From Pyrocephalus nanus (lineage: Eukaryota; Chordata; Aves; Passeriformes; Tyrannidae), in contig CM076274.1 of the NCBI GenBank assembly GCA_038380795.1, positions 16,834,027 to 16,898,026 of the forward strand: a stretch of 64,000 bases of DNA, written 5' to 3'. Both the position numbers and the translations under genes were made by a program. Below, piece by piece: positions 1-15,300 of this stretch; position 1 is the first letter of the stretch, and every line of letters begins with the position of its first letter. The notes beneath the pieces are model-generated. The model was not told where the DNA came from and did no database searches. It saw only the letters and a list, made by a program, of their open reading frames with translations.

Positions 1-1524
1 ATGATATCTGTGATAAGCCACTTGTCCTATGATGCTTTATACAAGCTATGACTCTTCAGCATTGACTTTGGAGTGTAGAGAAGCACAGAGGCATTAACAC
101 CTCCAGCAAAGCTTCCTTCTCGAGCTCTTGAGCAGGGGGTACCAGCTCTGCTACGGTTTAGTTCCTGTATTTGAAAATGATGATTGTGGTTTGTAGTGTT
201 AGGACTTGCAGGGAAGGCCAAAGGGCATGGGTTTTAGCATAATTTGTGCCTGGGAAATTCCCAGCCAAGTTTCCTGCTCAGAGGTTGATCTTGTTGGGTG
301 TGATACACACTTGTTTCCAGTCCAGCAATGGTCTTAAATGAAAAACTTGAGTAAGACCATTTGGTCTCGTAAGAATTAAATGGTTACATAGGTCCTGTGG
401 TGTGTATCATACACCTCACCATGGCTACACACTTCTTCCATGGGATTAATTTCCAAAAGCAGTGACACCAGCAAACAGCAGCATTAATTATTATTCTAAC
501 AAAATTTTAACACTTTGCAAAATGCAAATAAGCGAACTAAACAGAAAAAAATTATTCTGAAGAGACAGCTGCTTCACACAGCAGTTACAACACATCCTTA
601 ACACAAACTCTTATATGGATTCAAAGAACAGAAATATTGTAGGAACTCACAGAGCCAGTTGGGACAAACAGATCAAGCCTGGAGCTCCTTTGTGATCCCT
701 AGAAAGACAAATCTGAGCTCTGTGCCCCCACTGGCTGTGCAGCACAACACCACACAGTGTCACACAGATGATTTTATTAATCATCCGAAATGCCTGCTGG
801 CACTAAATTACAAAATCTAACAACCATAAAGAGAAAAAGGCAAGTGGCCCACAAAAGCTGATGGACAACGCTACAGTGGCAAAGTTGAATTCAAAACTGT
901 TGGAAATCCCAATCTTTGAAACATTAAAAGTGCAAACATCAACTGGCATTCTATTAAAACATCAGTACACATGTATACAAACTAAGGAACTAGACATGCA
1001 AAAAGAATACCTGAAAAAACTTTTGGCAAGGCTGAATGTTTTACTGCTCTGTTATACCACTCTGTCCAAACAAATTCTATGATCTATTTGAAATATTCCT
1101 GCAAGTTATCTTTTTTCTTTTATTTTTTTTTTAGTTATTGTAGACTACTGGAACAAATAGAAAATGTTTAAAAGGCCTGTGGATTTTGTTTGCCTGTTTG
1201 TGTTTTGTTTGTTTGCTTTGCAATGACTTTGTTGTTGTTTGTGCTTTATTGGTTTGTTGGTTTTTTTTAAACAACTCATTCATAAAGGACTATCAGTGAA
1301 GTTTCTCTGGTTTTCTCTACAACACTTTTTAAACTATGTTTTAGCAATAGAAAAGATGTTGCCAGCACATATTTTATTTTTATCATTGTTTGGCTCAGAT
1401 AATCTAGAGAACACTTTGCCCTTAGTTACTTCACCATCCCACAGAATTCAGCCAAAGGGCAAACTCCACAGGAAAGTGCAGATGTTATCAGAAAAATAGA
1501 AGGACTAAGATAAAAAGGGGACAA
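1..1524. other. Non-coding, nothing recognised
   Basis: AT-rich DNA with short chance frames only. No repeat family, exon or RNA gene recognised. Confidence 0.6.
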
Positions 1525-1614
1525 AAAATTTGAAAGGAAATAAAAAATGCTGAAAGGTATAAAAAGGAAAGAAGAAAAAGATGCAAACCCATACTCACAA
1601 CTTAGCCAACTCAT
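1525..1614. repeat. Dispersed 90-bp repeat, copy 1
   Basis: About 87% identical by eye to 3283-3372, in direct orientation, with two single-base gaps. Shared blocks include aaggaaataaaaaa, gctgaaaggta, gaaagaagaaaaagat and catactcacaa. Flanking sequence is unrelated on both sides. On the minus strand it carries GTGAGTATGG, a T/C-rich tract and CCTTTCAG, resembling splice signals about 50 nt apart. Confidence 0.7.
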
Positions 1615-3282
1615 CACAGAAACAATTTACCCGGATCCCGAAGATAAAACTATATCAACATCATCGTTTCCAGATCCTTTGTTGTACACAAGAACTTAAT
1701 GTTCAAGAATCCCCCCTGACTACCAAGTACAGGAACACTTGGAAAGAGGAACTTCAGTGTAGGGGCCAGTGAAAAAAGCGCAGGGATCCAAATGCCTTCA
1801 AGGAGATCCAAATGCCGAGTACTTTCAGCCAGCACAACTTCCATCCAGAGGTGAACAGAGAAAGGCTCTCAGAGGGTAACTCCACAGAAACTGTTTTCTA
1901 TTTTTGTTTCTGCTATTGCTGAAATAAAACATTTTTTTGCCCCTTGTTTTCTCACTAAAACCCTCGGTACCAGAACACGTAAAAGCAAAAAAACCTGCAC
2001 TTTAATTTTTCTCCAGCAAGGCAGGAAATGAGCAGTGCAAGTTCACCATCCTGTGATTGCATAAGGTCTGGATAGATGAGCAGCAAAGCAGAAATTCTGC
2101 TGTTCATTTTTCCACCTAGAGACACAGGAACTGTGCTGCCATCACTGAGCCATCCTGTCTGAAAGGGCTGGTCCCCAAAGGTGCACTCTCTGGCAGGATT
2201 ACAAACTACTCATCCAGAGAAAAGAATTTCTTAGTCTGGAAGTGTCATTACAGATAAGCTGTTCCTAAACTCATGGGTAAGCAGGTATTCTGAGAATAAT
2301 GTGTATTTACCACCTGGCTTGTGCATGCAAGATTTGGACCATATTGAGTTTGCTTCCTCTGTTTATCATCAAATGAAAAATAATTACGTATAGGAATATT
2401 TGTCTGTGAGCATCTCCATAAATTAGCAAGAAAGATTCTTAAAGTAATTGAGGTTGGAACCCATAATTGAATTGAAAATGTTTCTACCAATCTGTGATTC
2501 TTTACAAGACAAGTGATATTATCTTTTCAACACGTTACTGGATTCAGCAGCTTAGTGCATTTACTACATTTGGAAAAGCAGCTGGTGATAAACATGCAGC
2601 ACTTCTTCAGTCTAATAATAAGTGTATAGAACCTAACGATTGTGGCAAGCTTTTAAGATTTTATTACTGGCAATGTGTTTGCAATACTCGTGTACCATCG
2701 CAATAACAAAGAAAACAAAACTGTCTGTTGCTCAAAATGTTTACAGAGTGCAGATGCACAAGCTCTTTTCATATCTGTTCGAGATGGGGCATAAATCAAC
2801 CTCTTCCACTTGCATTCCACAAGGTTTATCTTAAAAGCAAGGAGCAAACTGAATAGGCTGTGGGAAAGATTTTATTCACTAGAAAAGAAACACCCAGAGT
2901 TTCACTCCCACGCCAGACTCTCTTTCAAAGGGACCTTTGAATTCTCCAACCTAATGGAAATAATTGGGAGATTCTGGAAAAGTCATGCCACCTGTCCTTT
3001 GAGATTTCACTGGTTTCTCTCAGAGACCTTTCAAGCCTCACTGCAGTTGGGAGAGGGATACTGATCTGTAAATGCTCTGTGACACTCAGATATCAATGCC
3101 TCAACATCCTCCAGTTCCTTTCCTCACATTCGTGGTGATTTCTGCCTCTGAGTTCAGATGCTCAAGAATGCACAATAACAGCAGGGACAGCTGCTTCAGA
3201 TACCTGACTTGTAGTTGTTTCTGTCACAGGCTTCCTCTGCTAAGACTTTGTAACTCCTCTACTACCACCATTCAAGTGTAAT
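1615..3282. other. Non-coding spacer between the two 90-bp repeat copies
   Basis: About 1.67 kb of moderately AT-rich sequence. Frames of 60-84 codons overlap each other on both strands and show no protein family. If the flanking repeats belong to one element, this would be its interior, but I see no retroelement or transposase motif. Confidence 0.5.
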
Positions 3283-3372
3283 AAAATTTAGAAGGAAATA
3301 AAAAATTGCTGAAAGGTACAAAAATGAAAGAAGAAAAAGATCGAAAACCATACTCACAATTTGGCCACCCAT
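3283..3372. repeat. Dispersed 90-bp repeat, copy 2
   Basis: Direct, diverged copy of 1525-1614, about 1.76 kb downstream. The minus-strand GTGAGTATGG, the pyrimidine tract and CCTTTCAG are all kept. I could not assign either copy to a known transposon family. An undescribed low-copy repeat or an old local duplication are both possible. Confidence 0.7.
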
Positions 3373-6300
3373 TTTGAATAGAGAACTATTTTAACTTCAG
3401 TTCAAGCTTGCTTGCCCATCCTAATACCCCCACAGTCAAAATTTTTCCAGGACACTTCAGAGAGTAAGTAAACATACAGTGAAAGCTCAGGGTTCAAAAC
3501 TGTTCCCTTACTTATCTTATAAAATGTTTAATAAAATACTATTGCAGACACCAAGAACAAAATTGCAGAGGTTCATAACCGTGTCTAGCCAACCCATATG
3601 TCAATAATGGACAACAAAGGATTCTTCCCAGTGTTTGCCAATCAATCCCCAGGAATGTGATTCATCAGTCTTTCAAAAATGAAAGCTTTTGTTAAAGCCC
3701 TTGAAAAAGCAGCTTGCTTTGTTCCATTTTCATCACGCCCCAAAATTACTTGGCTTTCCTCATTATTTCTCTTTCAAGTACAAGGAAAGAGAGTCTGAAA
3801 AACCAAACAGTGTTTGAAAGAGTAGAGTGCAAGAGAGCTGCAAACCTAGCTGCAGAACCTTCCTACTTGTTTTTGCCATTACAAACAAATTTATAATTAA
3901 AAAAAAAAATCTAACAGATTTTTCAGGTAAATAATTCCCCTAATACCATTGAATCTTCTCTTAATTGAAGTGCCAATTACTGCAGCACTTTGCTGAAGGA
4001 GGGTCTGAGTTGCCATGTGCAATGTATATATTAAATTTCTTAAATATTAATTTTGAGAAGCAGTTGACATTTTACACCGTTAGTAACTTCAAACTAATTT
4101 TTAGAAATCTTTCAAGTGTTAAATTATATTTTATCTAATGATTGTCTTTCATTATTTGCTTAAGCTAATTTTCATTTTCTCCAATACAATCACTAAGATA
4201 GTCAAGGTCAGTGATGTGGTGTGCTGGAATACTAAATAATTACTGCACAGCCTAGAGTCTCCAGCTCTTCAGTGAAGAGCTAATGTTCAGAAACACACAC
4301 AATTATTATTCCTATCACCCAGGAAGTCCCTGGCTTCCTCTCCTTTTTCTTTCTTGATCTTAACTATACACTGTGAAAGTGGAAATGTGTTTAGGAGTCT
4401 GACTGCACTTACTTGGCCCCAGGAAGGATGAAAACAACCATCTCTAATATTAAAGTGCAAGTTGTGTTTCAACACATTCCCTACAAATAAAGAGGTAGGG
4501 AGAAATTCTAGACCTGGCTGAGAAAGAGGGAGACAAAAGTTCCTAGAGGAAGAAACCAAACAAGACCACACACTGGAAATCAAGAGACACAGACCCTGTT
4601 CTTGCATCTTCTTTGGGTGTATTGGGTGGTCATTTGACTCTCTCCATCTCCCTGTCATAAAATATGAATGATATGGGTAACTTGGAGCTGTTTAAAGGCA
4701 CAATACACAATGGAGAAGAGTTGTCTGGATCTGTCTGTTGTGCCTTGCAAAGCTATATATTTGAAATAGTTTCAGTGAACTTCTCTAAGAGGTAGCAAAC
4801 TTTCCCGAGGAGCTGCTGTGAGGTTCGTGTGTGTGGATCATGCAGGCTTTAAATCTGCAAGGAAAAGTTGCAGAATGGGTTCTGTTTCAGATGACATGAT
4901 TCTGCAAATGCTGGACACACAGTTTAGCTCCACTTCATCCAACAGGCACCAAATAGAACACCCCTGGTCAGAAGATATCTAAGTATTTATAAGACACGGG
5001 GTCTTAGCCCTGAAAGCAGTTACCACCTTTCGTTTTCTACTCATTTACCACTGTCCTTCAGTACTGAACTTTCATCTTTCATCTCTGATAGTCATGGTCT
5101 TTTCTTGCTGCAACCCTGTAATGTTTTACCTATTTAAATCCACTGCATTTCATATTAAATCATTACTGTATAATGCTGCTTTCTTAGCAGAGATATATTT
5201 TACAGAATAAGTTAAACATTAATTTATGGCCTACTCATTTAATTCACTTACAAGTTCAAATTTAGCCTACAAAATACAGTCATTTTATAAAACACCTACA
5301 ATTTCTCATATCAACTACTAATCTAATGTAGGAATTATTTGAAAATATGCATTTTTCCCTGTATAGTTTTCAAATTACATTAGCACATTTTTGCTACTAA
5401 GAAGAAACAGAAGTATTATATATATTCAGAAAAGAGAAAATGTAATCTAGTGCTGTATTACTTCAGATTTCATTCATCAGCTATTTCTGGCTTCCATCAC
5501 TGAGACTATTACCTTGACATTTTTTTGGCCAAGGACAAGAGCGCTAATTCCAAGTCCCCTGACAGGAGGTGTCTGAAAAATAGGAAGAAATAATATCTCC
5601 TAGCAGATTTACTGATAAAATATCTGACATAATTACATTTTTGACTGGGGGGAATCACAACATTTGGCATTGTAGGTCACGGTTACAGAATTTCCCAAAT
5701 AGGAGGGGGAAGAAAAAAAAATTTCAATCTTAAATCTGCCACAGGTGATTACATTCCACGTAAATCTCACATGGGCATGGAAGATGTGAATCCATTTGCC
5801 AAGGTGACCAGCTCATGAGCAGGGGCATTCCACAGCAAAGGAGGGGATTACACCACACAGAGGGGTCTCCTGAGCTGGGGACAAAACAGAGGAGCACTGG
5901 GATCCACTCAAAGCCAATAGCACACACAGAAAGGGGGGTGAGCCATGCTGGGAGGAATGGGTTAAAATCAAAAGGCTGTGCAGAAAGATTGTGAATGGAA
6001 CAAGTGATCCTGCAGCTAGAGAGAGCTGTGGTCAGCCTGTGTCAAAGGCAGTTTCCTTGTGGTCAGCTTATGGAAAAGATACAGGCTGGAATCACCCTCA
6101 ACCCAGATGAGAGTACTCTGAAAACCATTCCTAAAATTGGTAGTAGAAAGAAGGGACAATCCTTTTATTTTTTAGTAAATGCTACCAACATTCCAAGTAT
6201 AACGTTTAGAGATAAAACTTATAGGACAGAATAAAGTTACTATTCTACATCTATTTCTACTTATAAGTGTTTTAGTAGTCAAGAACAACATGGTATTTTT

Positions 6301-9300
6301 GGTAAAGAAATTTAGGTGTGTGAAATACCATATCACTGCCTTCCAGCTCCTGTTGATTTTGAGTTGCAATCACTGAAGGATTGCTGTTAGCCATCCACAC
6401 CAGCAGTGTGCTTTTAACACCCACTTCAGTCGTCTAACCTCTGACTTCAGCAGTTTTGAGCCAATCCTTTGGACATCAATGACACTGAGAAGGCCTGAGC
6501 TTTCTCTTTTTATGTGCATGTGCAATAAAAGTCAATAGCGTAAACAAACTGCTTATTAAAAACTCAGGCACACCCATCAGGGTAAGGTCATTACTAAGTA
6601 GCAGTCAAATATATCGACCTGATATATCCCATTTATAAAGCAATGCATGAACCTGTGAAGGGAAATATTAATAGGCCCACAGAATAGTTTGATTTGCACA
6701 GGTCAAAAGGAGGCTATTAAGATTTTTGCATACTCATGGGCCCCTCTTCTCTTTGTGAATGGGGAATGTTTGACTTTGGGTTGGCCTACAGGGACGTGTC
6801 TGCGAGATCCCAGACTGAAACATCTTCTGGCAGCTGGGAGGCTTTTCCTGCACCACTGCTGGGACAGAAACTCAATCGAGGTTCTGTCCCTGGACAGAGA
6901 TGCTGAACAGCAGTGGCTGTGCCGTGCAGAGGTGCTGCTTCCACTGGATAAGCACATCCTGCTGTCAGCCTCTTCTGTAAACACAAATACCTCCTCATCC
7001 CTCTAAGCTTTGAGATTCCACAACCTACTGCTCATAAAACTTCCTGTGGGTAGGTAATATGTGCCCCACTAATACAGAAAAAGAATAGGACAACTTTTAC
7101 AAATAAGCAGATGTTGTTCAGTTTTTTTATTTCTCTCCTGCCAAAAACTGATTTACTGTAAATTCCTTCCATCTGGCAGGAAGCTAATCTGAATATGAAT
7201 CAATCTATTCAAAAATAACTTCAAAAATTTCAGGCATTCATAACAGGGCTTTTTCTGTACAATACCATTTTTCAGTCATTCTACTCAGACAAGCAAGCTT
7301 TTCAAAGCAAATCAAGCTGAAATATTTTGAGAGGATTGTGCAACTTACATTTTTCATGAATTCTATCACTATGGTATGAACTTATTTTGATTTTTCTGCT
7401 GTCCATAAACAAATACTTTCAGGGAAGTAAGCCAGAATATTCCAAAATTCATGGTAGGAATGGAGTAATAATTCTCTATATACTGTGTACATAAAGTAAT
7501 GTGTAATAGAACTGTCTTAAAATCACATTTTAAATATTAGTTTTTTAGTTTTGATCCCTGTTTTTCAAGTGCTCTCTTCCATCACTGAAGGAGACAGGTA
7601 AGTAAGCACATACATACACACACTCACTTTAACAAGAGCAGTTCAGGCATAGAATCCAACAACAAAATAATGGTATAACTAAAGCTTAGCTGCCAGCTCT
7701 GTATAAGGAAAAGTTACACTTGTACACAGTCAGCAGAAAAATCTTGTCTACAGAATCTGAGAATGATGAATAGATGCCTGCCTAATGAGAAAATAGAGAA
7801 GTGAAGTAGTAAAACACCCTTTCCTAATTATCTGTAAAAGCACTATATCTTTTTCTTGTCAGTAACTGCAGGTAATTAGGAAAACAAAAATATGTTTCTT
7901 GTTGGAAAAAAAACCTAAAATCAGGGTATAACACCTCTACTTAAGAAACTAAAGTACATACATGTTATAGGTGTGTCCTCAACATTCACTAAAGATTTAA
8001 TCACATTTATATTCACATTCAGGCTTTTACCCTCCCATTCAGGAAAATGCTAAAGGTACCGCCCATTCTGATTTGTGAAAAGTATATGTTTAAATTTTGA
8101 TACTTTAGCTGCTTGTACTTAAATTTGAGCATCTGCTTAAGCACAATGAAGACCAAACACCGAAATGAAGACTTAGCACAACTAACACTAAATACAGAAT
8201 TGTGAGCCTGGGGGGAATACTCAAGGGCAGAAAATAAATGTATTCCTGGGGATTGAGAAGTGCACCCAATTCTGAACAGAAACAGCAATACAAATGAGAA
8301 TTTACAAGAGGACTTGAAGGCAAAAAGATTGGCAGAGCACAGATGGGCAACAAAAAAGAAAATCAGATGAAACCAGCAGCACTCCCAGGTAGCTGCAGTG
8401 TTGTGTGGGAGGACTGTGCTCACAGCAGGAATAATGAGACACAGGAAGGAGAGGATTCACTGAAGGATGGAAGCACGGGAGGTGACTGCCCTCCCATTAC
8501 CCTGAGCCAATGACAGCAGCTCATATCACATGGCTGAGCAAAAAGAAACACTGCTGCACCTTCCAACAAAATACCCGAAGTGTTGGTGGCAGAGGGACCA
8601 AGGGACGAGGTGATCACAGCACCCAAGAGCATCACAAAAATGCTTTTACAGATTTAAAGATTGGAAACTAAGCTATTGAGAGGACCCACAAAGGACAGGG
8701 GCTAAAAGAGCTAAATACATAAAATAACCCTCTATTTTGCACAGCAGAGCTGCGGCAGTGGGGATGGGGATGTTTATGTATCTGCTTCAGTCACCCAGAC
8801 AAAGTCATACAAGCAGCTCCAGGTATTTAGGATTCTTTTACTTGAAAGGCACTTGATTGTGTCTGCTTTAAGGACAATAGTGAAGCAAATTATTTTGCTC
8901 AGCTGACTTTTGGCTCTAACTCAAAAAAGTCATTTTTATAGAGTTGGGGGAATATGTACTTAGTGCGTAGAAAAAGCAAAAGAAAGAGACTCGAGTGCTC
9001 AAACAGTCTTCTGTTTAGATTTAAACAATCAATGATATAAAATCCATCCCATGACGATCCTTCCTTGACTCCTGTTTTTCACATGCATTTTGGGATATGT
9101 CTCCAAGGCTTCTACATTCATTTCCCCCAGACCATGTTCTTATTTGAGCAGACAGTTTATCATCCTCGAGCTGAAAAGAGGCATTTTCACCCTAGTGCCC
9201 CCTCTCCCTGTAAGAATCTCCTACTGATCAAGAAGTGGATCAGGGCAGAGAGGTGAATGATCAGAATTAAATATAGGAATATTTGCCTGTTCTTTTCGTA

Positions 9301-12300
9301 CCTGATCCACCTGTAGCTTTGAACTATTTTGTTCATTAAAATCTGGTTAAATAAAAGCATGTTTGCAGATCTAAACAAAACATAACACCCATAAACAGTG
9401 GCAAATTGAAGCCTCTCTCCCATTAGTAACTGTGTGCAATGAAAGGAAGTACACTATAAACTCCCTGCTGAAATATATAAAGGAAACATTTTTATTGAAT
9501 TATTTTATTGGTGTATATAGTGTTTATTATAAGTACTTATCAAATTACTGTATGTCACCTAGAGGTTTTCTGTGTGCAAAATGGGCCAATCCAATTACTT
9601 ATTAGTTTGTTGTGTAACTTAAGACATTACATAACTATGGATGAAAATTCAGGGATAAAGTAATCTAAATTGCAAACTACATCGTAATTCAAAAAGCTCC
9701 TTAAAATGCAGCATAAATTCTGATTGTTCAAATTAAAGCAAAGTATAAAGTCATGACCCCAACAGCCAGATTAGGTGTTCATTATTTCATTGGCCTTGGA
9801 TGATATCCTGAAAAAAACTGAAAAATCTACTTGGCTTATACATGCATAGAGTAGTTTAGATTGGATATCATGTTTCACTTAAAAGGAAAACAAACAAAAA
9901 AATTAGAAAAGCATAAACTCCACATACTTTATTATAAACTTTATAGCAAAAGCATAATGTTATGTTTTAGGTCATTATTTTAATAAAGTAATCACAGTAC
10001 ATATCCCAAACATTTGAAGCTGCAAAGCAATCTTTCTTGTGAAGTAGAACTAGTACATTCAATCTGCTTATATACTTACCCAATTTAAAGATTGCTCTAT
10101 TCAGTTAACAATAATATCAGAATTCTAAACATTTACTTGCAGCTGTGGTCACACCAAACTACAAACACCATGAGGCAGATGTGGGTTATTTATCCTGGAA
10201 TGTAATTCAGCACAGAATTGCAGTTACATGGTACAAACCCCATATTCACTGTGGCTTTTCCCTGTACACTTCCTCTGTATTTTCAAGCAGGCAATTTGCT
10301 GAGTTATCCTTGCTCTTCTCTTAGTCCTTGAACACCTTCAATTTTCCCAGTTGCTCTGTAAGACCTCTGAATTGCTGCCAACAATTTGTGAAACAGTGGA
10401 ATGCTAAACACTTGCTGATCTTGATTAAACCCCTCACTAGCAAGAGAAGCACAAGCGTGGTGATCACACTCAAATATGCAATGTTTGAAAAACAGCAATC
10501 ACTCCAAGGCCATGCCTCTTCCCAAAACAACTAAAGGAAGAGTTTAGCTGTAATAGTCAACAACAGTGCTTGAGAAAGAAGCAGCAGCTCTAATGCATCA
10601 TGTGTTAACCAGTGGGCCTACAATAAGAGAAATCATCAGAGGGACTCTCAAATGGCAACTATTCTACAAGATGCAAACTGTGACATCAAAAATAAGCATT
10701 TTGGGTTTTCAGTGGATTCACACGTAATAAAAATTAAGCTATTGAAGAGGTTTTAAAATAAGGAGTTTTAATTACTGCTTTGAAATTTTCCTTCCACAAA
10801 GTCAATGACATCTATTGTCCTGTTTGTTTGCTGTACAGGAAGAGGTGCAAAATTTACATCTTCAGCCACGTCAAATGGCAACACTTTTTTAAACCACTTA
10901 ACATTTCTTTGGATTCACTCACAGGTCCTTCCTTGCTATTTAATTCAAGTGTTTCCCAGTCAAATTGTGCCTCATCCTTTCAGGCAGTGCACGAACAGCC
11001 TCTTGTGCTTTACATCTACTGAATGGTGCTGGAAACTCCAAACACAAACTCTGTCACGCTGCCATCCCTCAGGAGCTCGGAAGCTAATTAAGCTAATTTA
11101 CCAGTGGGCATAGAAATGAACAAAAAAGAAAGAGGCAAAAGCACATCAGGATTATGGTCGAAGCAGCAGGTTGTTACACAGAGCAGATATGCACACAGCT
11201 GAATATCAGTATTTGTGGAGACAAATTTGCACTAGGAACTTACTGAAGTAATGAAGTAAAGGCCTTCAGATTTGGTCCTGTGTGATGAATTGCAAAAATG
11301 TTTAATGCCTTACATTATTAAGGATAATGGTACAGTTCTGTGTGCTTTGGAAGAACAACTGCCATTCAGTTTGGTCTTCAGACAATGCAATTGAGTCTTC
11401 TTAGCCAGGCAATCATTTCTGTATTTCTGGAAACGCACTGTAAGTGCATTTAATGCCTTTCCTCAGTCTCTAACTAAAAACCCTAGCTCTTCACCCAGCC
11501 CACAAAAATACAGGCAAGAAATTTGGGTCCCATCAATACCTAAATAATAGATGAAGTTGATTTTGAGTAATACTATTCTGAGTATCTCAACAATCAAGAA
11601 CCTAAGTTTGAAGTCAGTTTGGACAAATGGAGAGTTTAATGGTTAGATGGATTTTAAAAGTTGTTTTACCCCCTTGCAGAACTGCCACTGAAAGGCCTAA
11701 AGAAACATTTTAACATAATTAAAGAAAAAAAGAAGCCAAAATGAAAAGTGGATGCACATGGAAAAGAACCAAAATAAAAAGCACTTTACAATCAAGGCAA
11801 AATGAACTGAAACTTTCCATTTCAGTAATCTTGGGTGTTATTTTTAATAATGTTGTGTAAACATATACCAGACCCAAGTCTAATGCTCCTATTAACAGGA
11901 TCATAAGTAACAAAATTTAGGAGGAAATGATCTTTTATAGCACCCAGAAACTACTACAGATGTGATTAGTCTCTAGCTGTTCGGTAACTGTTGTATTTAG
12001 CATTACTGAGAAAAATTCATTGTATATATAATGACACATCTCCACCATCAGAGCACCTCACAGTTACACTTCACCATGGCTGTACTGCCTGTGCTACAAT
12101 TAAAAATAAGTGAAATATCTTGCAATTAAACTGTGTTTTCTTTGCAATTACACCAAAGCTGCTTTCATTTGCGATGCATTTAAATAGACTGCATTGCAGT
12201 TGCTCTTGAAAACACAAATGCTCCCAAATACAATTTAGCACTGAAAAAGATATAAATAAGAAAAAAATATCATGGAACTAAAGGAAAGGTTCAGAACTTA

Positions 12301-15300
12301 AAGAAAATAAGAATTTCTCTTGCAAATACTTGAAGAGACGAGAAGTACAAGCAGGATAATTTAACCTTGTACTGATCTCAAAAAATGTAAACAGACCTGT
12401 AAAACTGTAAGGGGAAAAAACATATCTCTGTTAGTTTTAGCCTTTGTGAAGGGTGACTGGATTTAGCCAAAGTCCTGAAGAGTACACCATGAGCATTCCT
12501 TGTCCAAAATTATCTTTTCTTTCCTCATGTGAATCCATAATATAGATTAAATCCTGATAGCATTAAAATACCCCCTGGGCCTAAAGAACCTTATGGCACT
12601 CCAAGTAATTTCCCTAGCCTGGGTCAGTTTCAGAGTTTCCTCCTTGCAGAGAACTCTGGGTGTGTTTTTTATTTCCTCAGAGAGGTCTAGGGAGGTTCAT
12701 TAAGACTTTCAGACAATGTGAACTGTTCACATTCAGAAAACTCAGACTGTGATCTCTGTGTATCTACCTGTCATTTCCTTTATGCACTTGATGTGTGCAT
12801 TCATTCCTGTTATCACATTAATCCACCAACATACAGCCCAGGTGAAATCTTGAGCAGAATTCAAACAAAAATATTAGCATTATTTCCCAAATACTACTAA
12901 ATATTTCGGCTTCACAGCTTCAGGATTGCAAGAGCACGTCCGTGTCAGGGAGAGCGTGGGGAGGGTGTGGAAGTCAACAGAAAGGGAATACTGAAATCTA
13001 ATTATTCACTATATGCATATATTTAAATTGGAAATATGTTCCACCACATGAATAACAAGTGGGGTTTTTTCCTGATCATAGTTTGTCCAACCCCAGCATG
13101 TGAAGATGTCTCACTTATAAGATCCTTAAATCTTCCAAATGAAGCAGTGTCCAAGAGCTTGTCAGAGTGTCTGTAACACTGGATTTAAGTGGCTAAACCC
13201 CACCAAGTTACACTTCCTAAAAGAATGGATGAGCAGCAGGCTCGCTCTCTCATCCATGCAGATCCCAGATTCGGGCTACATGGCCTAGGTGTACTCAGGC
13301 CAGCAGGTAAACCTGTTCCACACCGGGAAGGAAATCTGCACTCATCTTCCTGTGCCAGGCTCACTGGATTTGCTGCCAGACTCTGCTGGCAGGAGAGGAG
13401 CAGATGCTGCATTCTGGTAGCCTGGCAGAAACACAGAGCTCTGCCCATAGCATTGGAAATGGAGTAGCTTTGTAAGAAAGACACTGTTTCATGGCGAATA
13501 CCAGAAATATGTTCCATGCAGGCAGCTGGCATTGTTAATTTATACTCTTTTTATGAGCTCTAGAAGAACAGGGTACCAGGATGACTGACTTTCAGCAGTG
13601 AAACTGCTGCCATCCACATAACTTTCATGCCCACATTTCCACATCACCTGCTGCTCTTTGGCCACTCATTTTTTGTCATTTTGATGCCATCTCTTTTACA
13701 GTGCCACACTCCACACCAACCCACAGCTTCGCCGCCTCGCCTGATCCGTGTGCTCAGGATGCAGGGCTGTCTCTGCTCAGACATCAGCCAGGACTGCACA
13801 TTAAGGACATCTCAACACTGTGCAAGGATGCAGCATGCTGGGGTAGCTCAGCTAATTCTAACAAGCTTCATTCCAGAACTGGAGGCGTGACACCATCGGG
13901 ATGGCACTGCCCTGGGGCGATACGTCGGGTGTGCTGGAACCAACTCTGCTGCTTCCAGGATCAAAGCCAGTCCCTCTGCGTGAAACTGGGCTGTGCCACG
14001 TGGACCTGGCAGCTATCCCAGGTCCAGCTTAGGAATGAATCTAAGCAGGCACCCAGCACAGACATCCCCAGGTTGATGGCATGTCTGTCACCATCACCAA
14101 GCTGAGCTAAATTGTGGTGCTCTATCCTACCAGCACTACCATAAGTGAATCACTTCGCTGAAGCAACTCCACAAATCTCAGGCAAAGAGGTAAATTCTGG
14201 CCAAATTAAATATGTTTAACTGAATGTGTATGTTCATGAACCCTGGAAGTTACACCACCCTGATTACAGGCCTATTTTACTGATATAATTTCTATTTTTT
14301 GCAGCACTTCTACACATATCATGAAATAAAGAGCCAGCGCATAGAAGACATGCAACTAAGAATCAAGATTTTTTTTTTTTGCATAGATCTTGGCTCACTA
14401 TTTTGAGTAATATAGAGCTTCATTTCTTCTTACAACTTCTACAGTTGTTGAGGGTTTTTTCCTCACTTTCTTCACAAGACATTTAATGGTATTTTATTGT
14501 AAATTATGTTACCACTGCTAAGAAACACACAATTTGCTATAGCCATATCTGCCTCAAAAACAGATACACAAATCAAGAACGCCCTTTCTGCCCTTTTGGG
14601 AGTTTATCACTAGCATGCATCTCTGGGTTTTTTTTAAGTGTAGGAGATAATCATCTCTGACCAGCAATATCTGGTTCAACTTTTTGAATTGAAATACCTC
14701 TTATCTATCGTGCTTAGTAAGGCACTTAATTCATTCCTCCTCAGCACCTTGATTTCATTATTGAATTTTTCCTCCAAGGTAGAACTTCTTTTAAGCCCAT
14801 ATAAAAATTCCTATGGACACAAAATCTGAATCTGTCTTGCTGCATCCTTTCCTCCACTTCACCATTTGCAGGCTAAATATGGGACTTCTCTGGGAAACCT
14901 CAAAGAAAAAGAAGTTACCAAGTGTTCTCAAGACAACTGCATTGACCACTGAACATCAGTTAACAACATCATATTGCCACAAAGCCAAAAATTAACTTAT
15001 TTTCTAAAAAAAAAAAAATATGACCTTACTAAAAGAAATTAAACTGTTTACAGACAACTGAAGCAAAATATGTTGACACATATATATTAATTTGCTGCAA
15101 AAAGGAAGGGAACAATTTTCCCCAGTACTGTGGTAATGAAATACCATAATGCACTTAAACTGAAGCAAGAAGATTTACATTGAACATTAACATAAGCTTT
15201 CCAAAGGTAAGGCTAGTAAATCACTGGACTGGAGAGGCTGGTCAGTGCAGAACTTCTCCTACCAGTACTTTTAAAAACAATCTAAATAAACTGCAATTGG

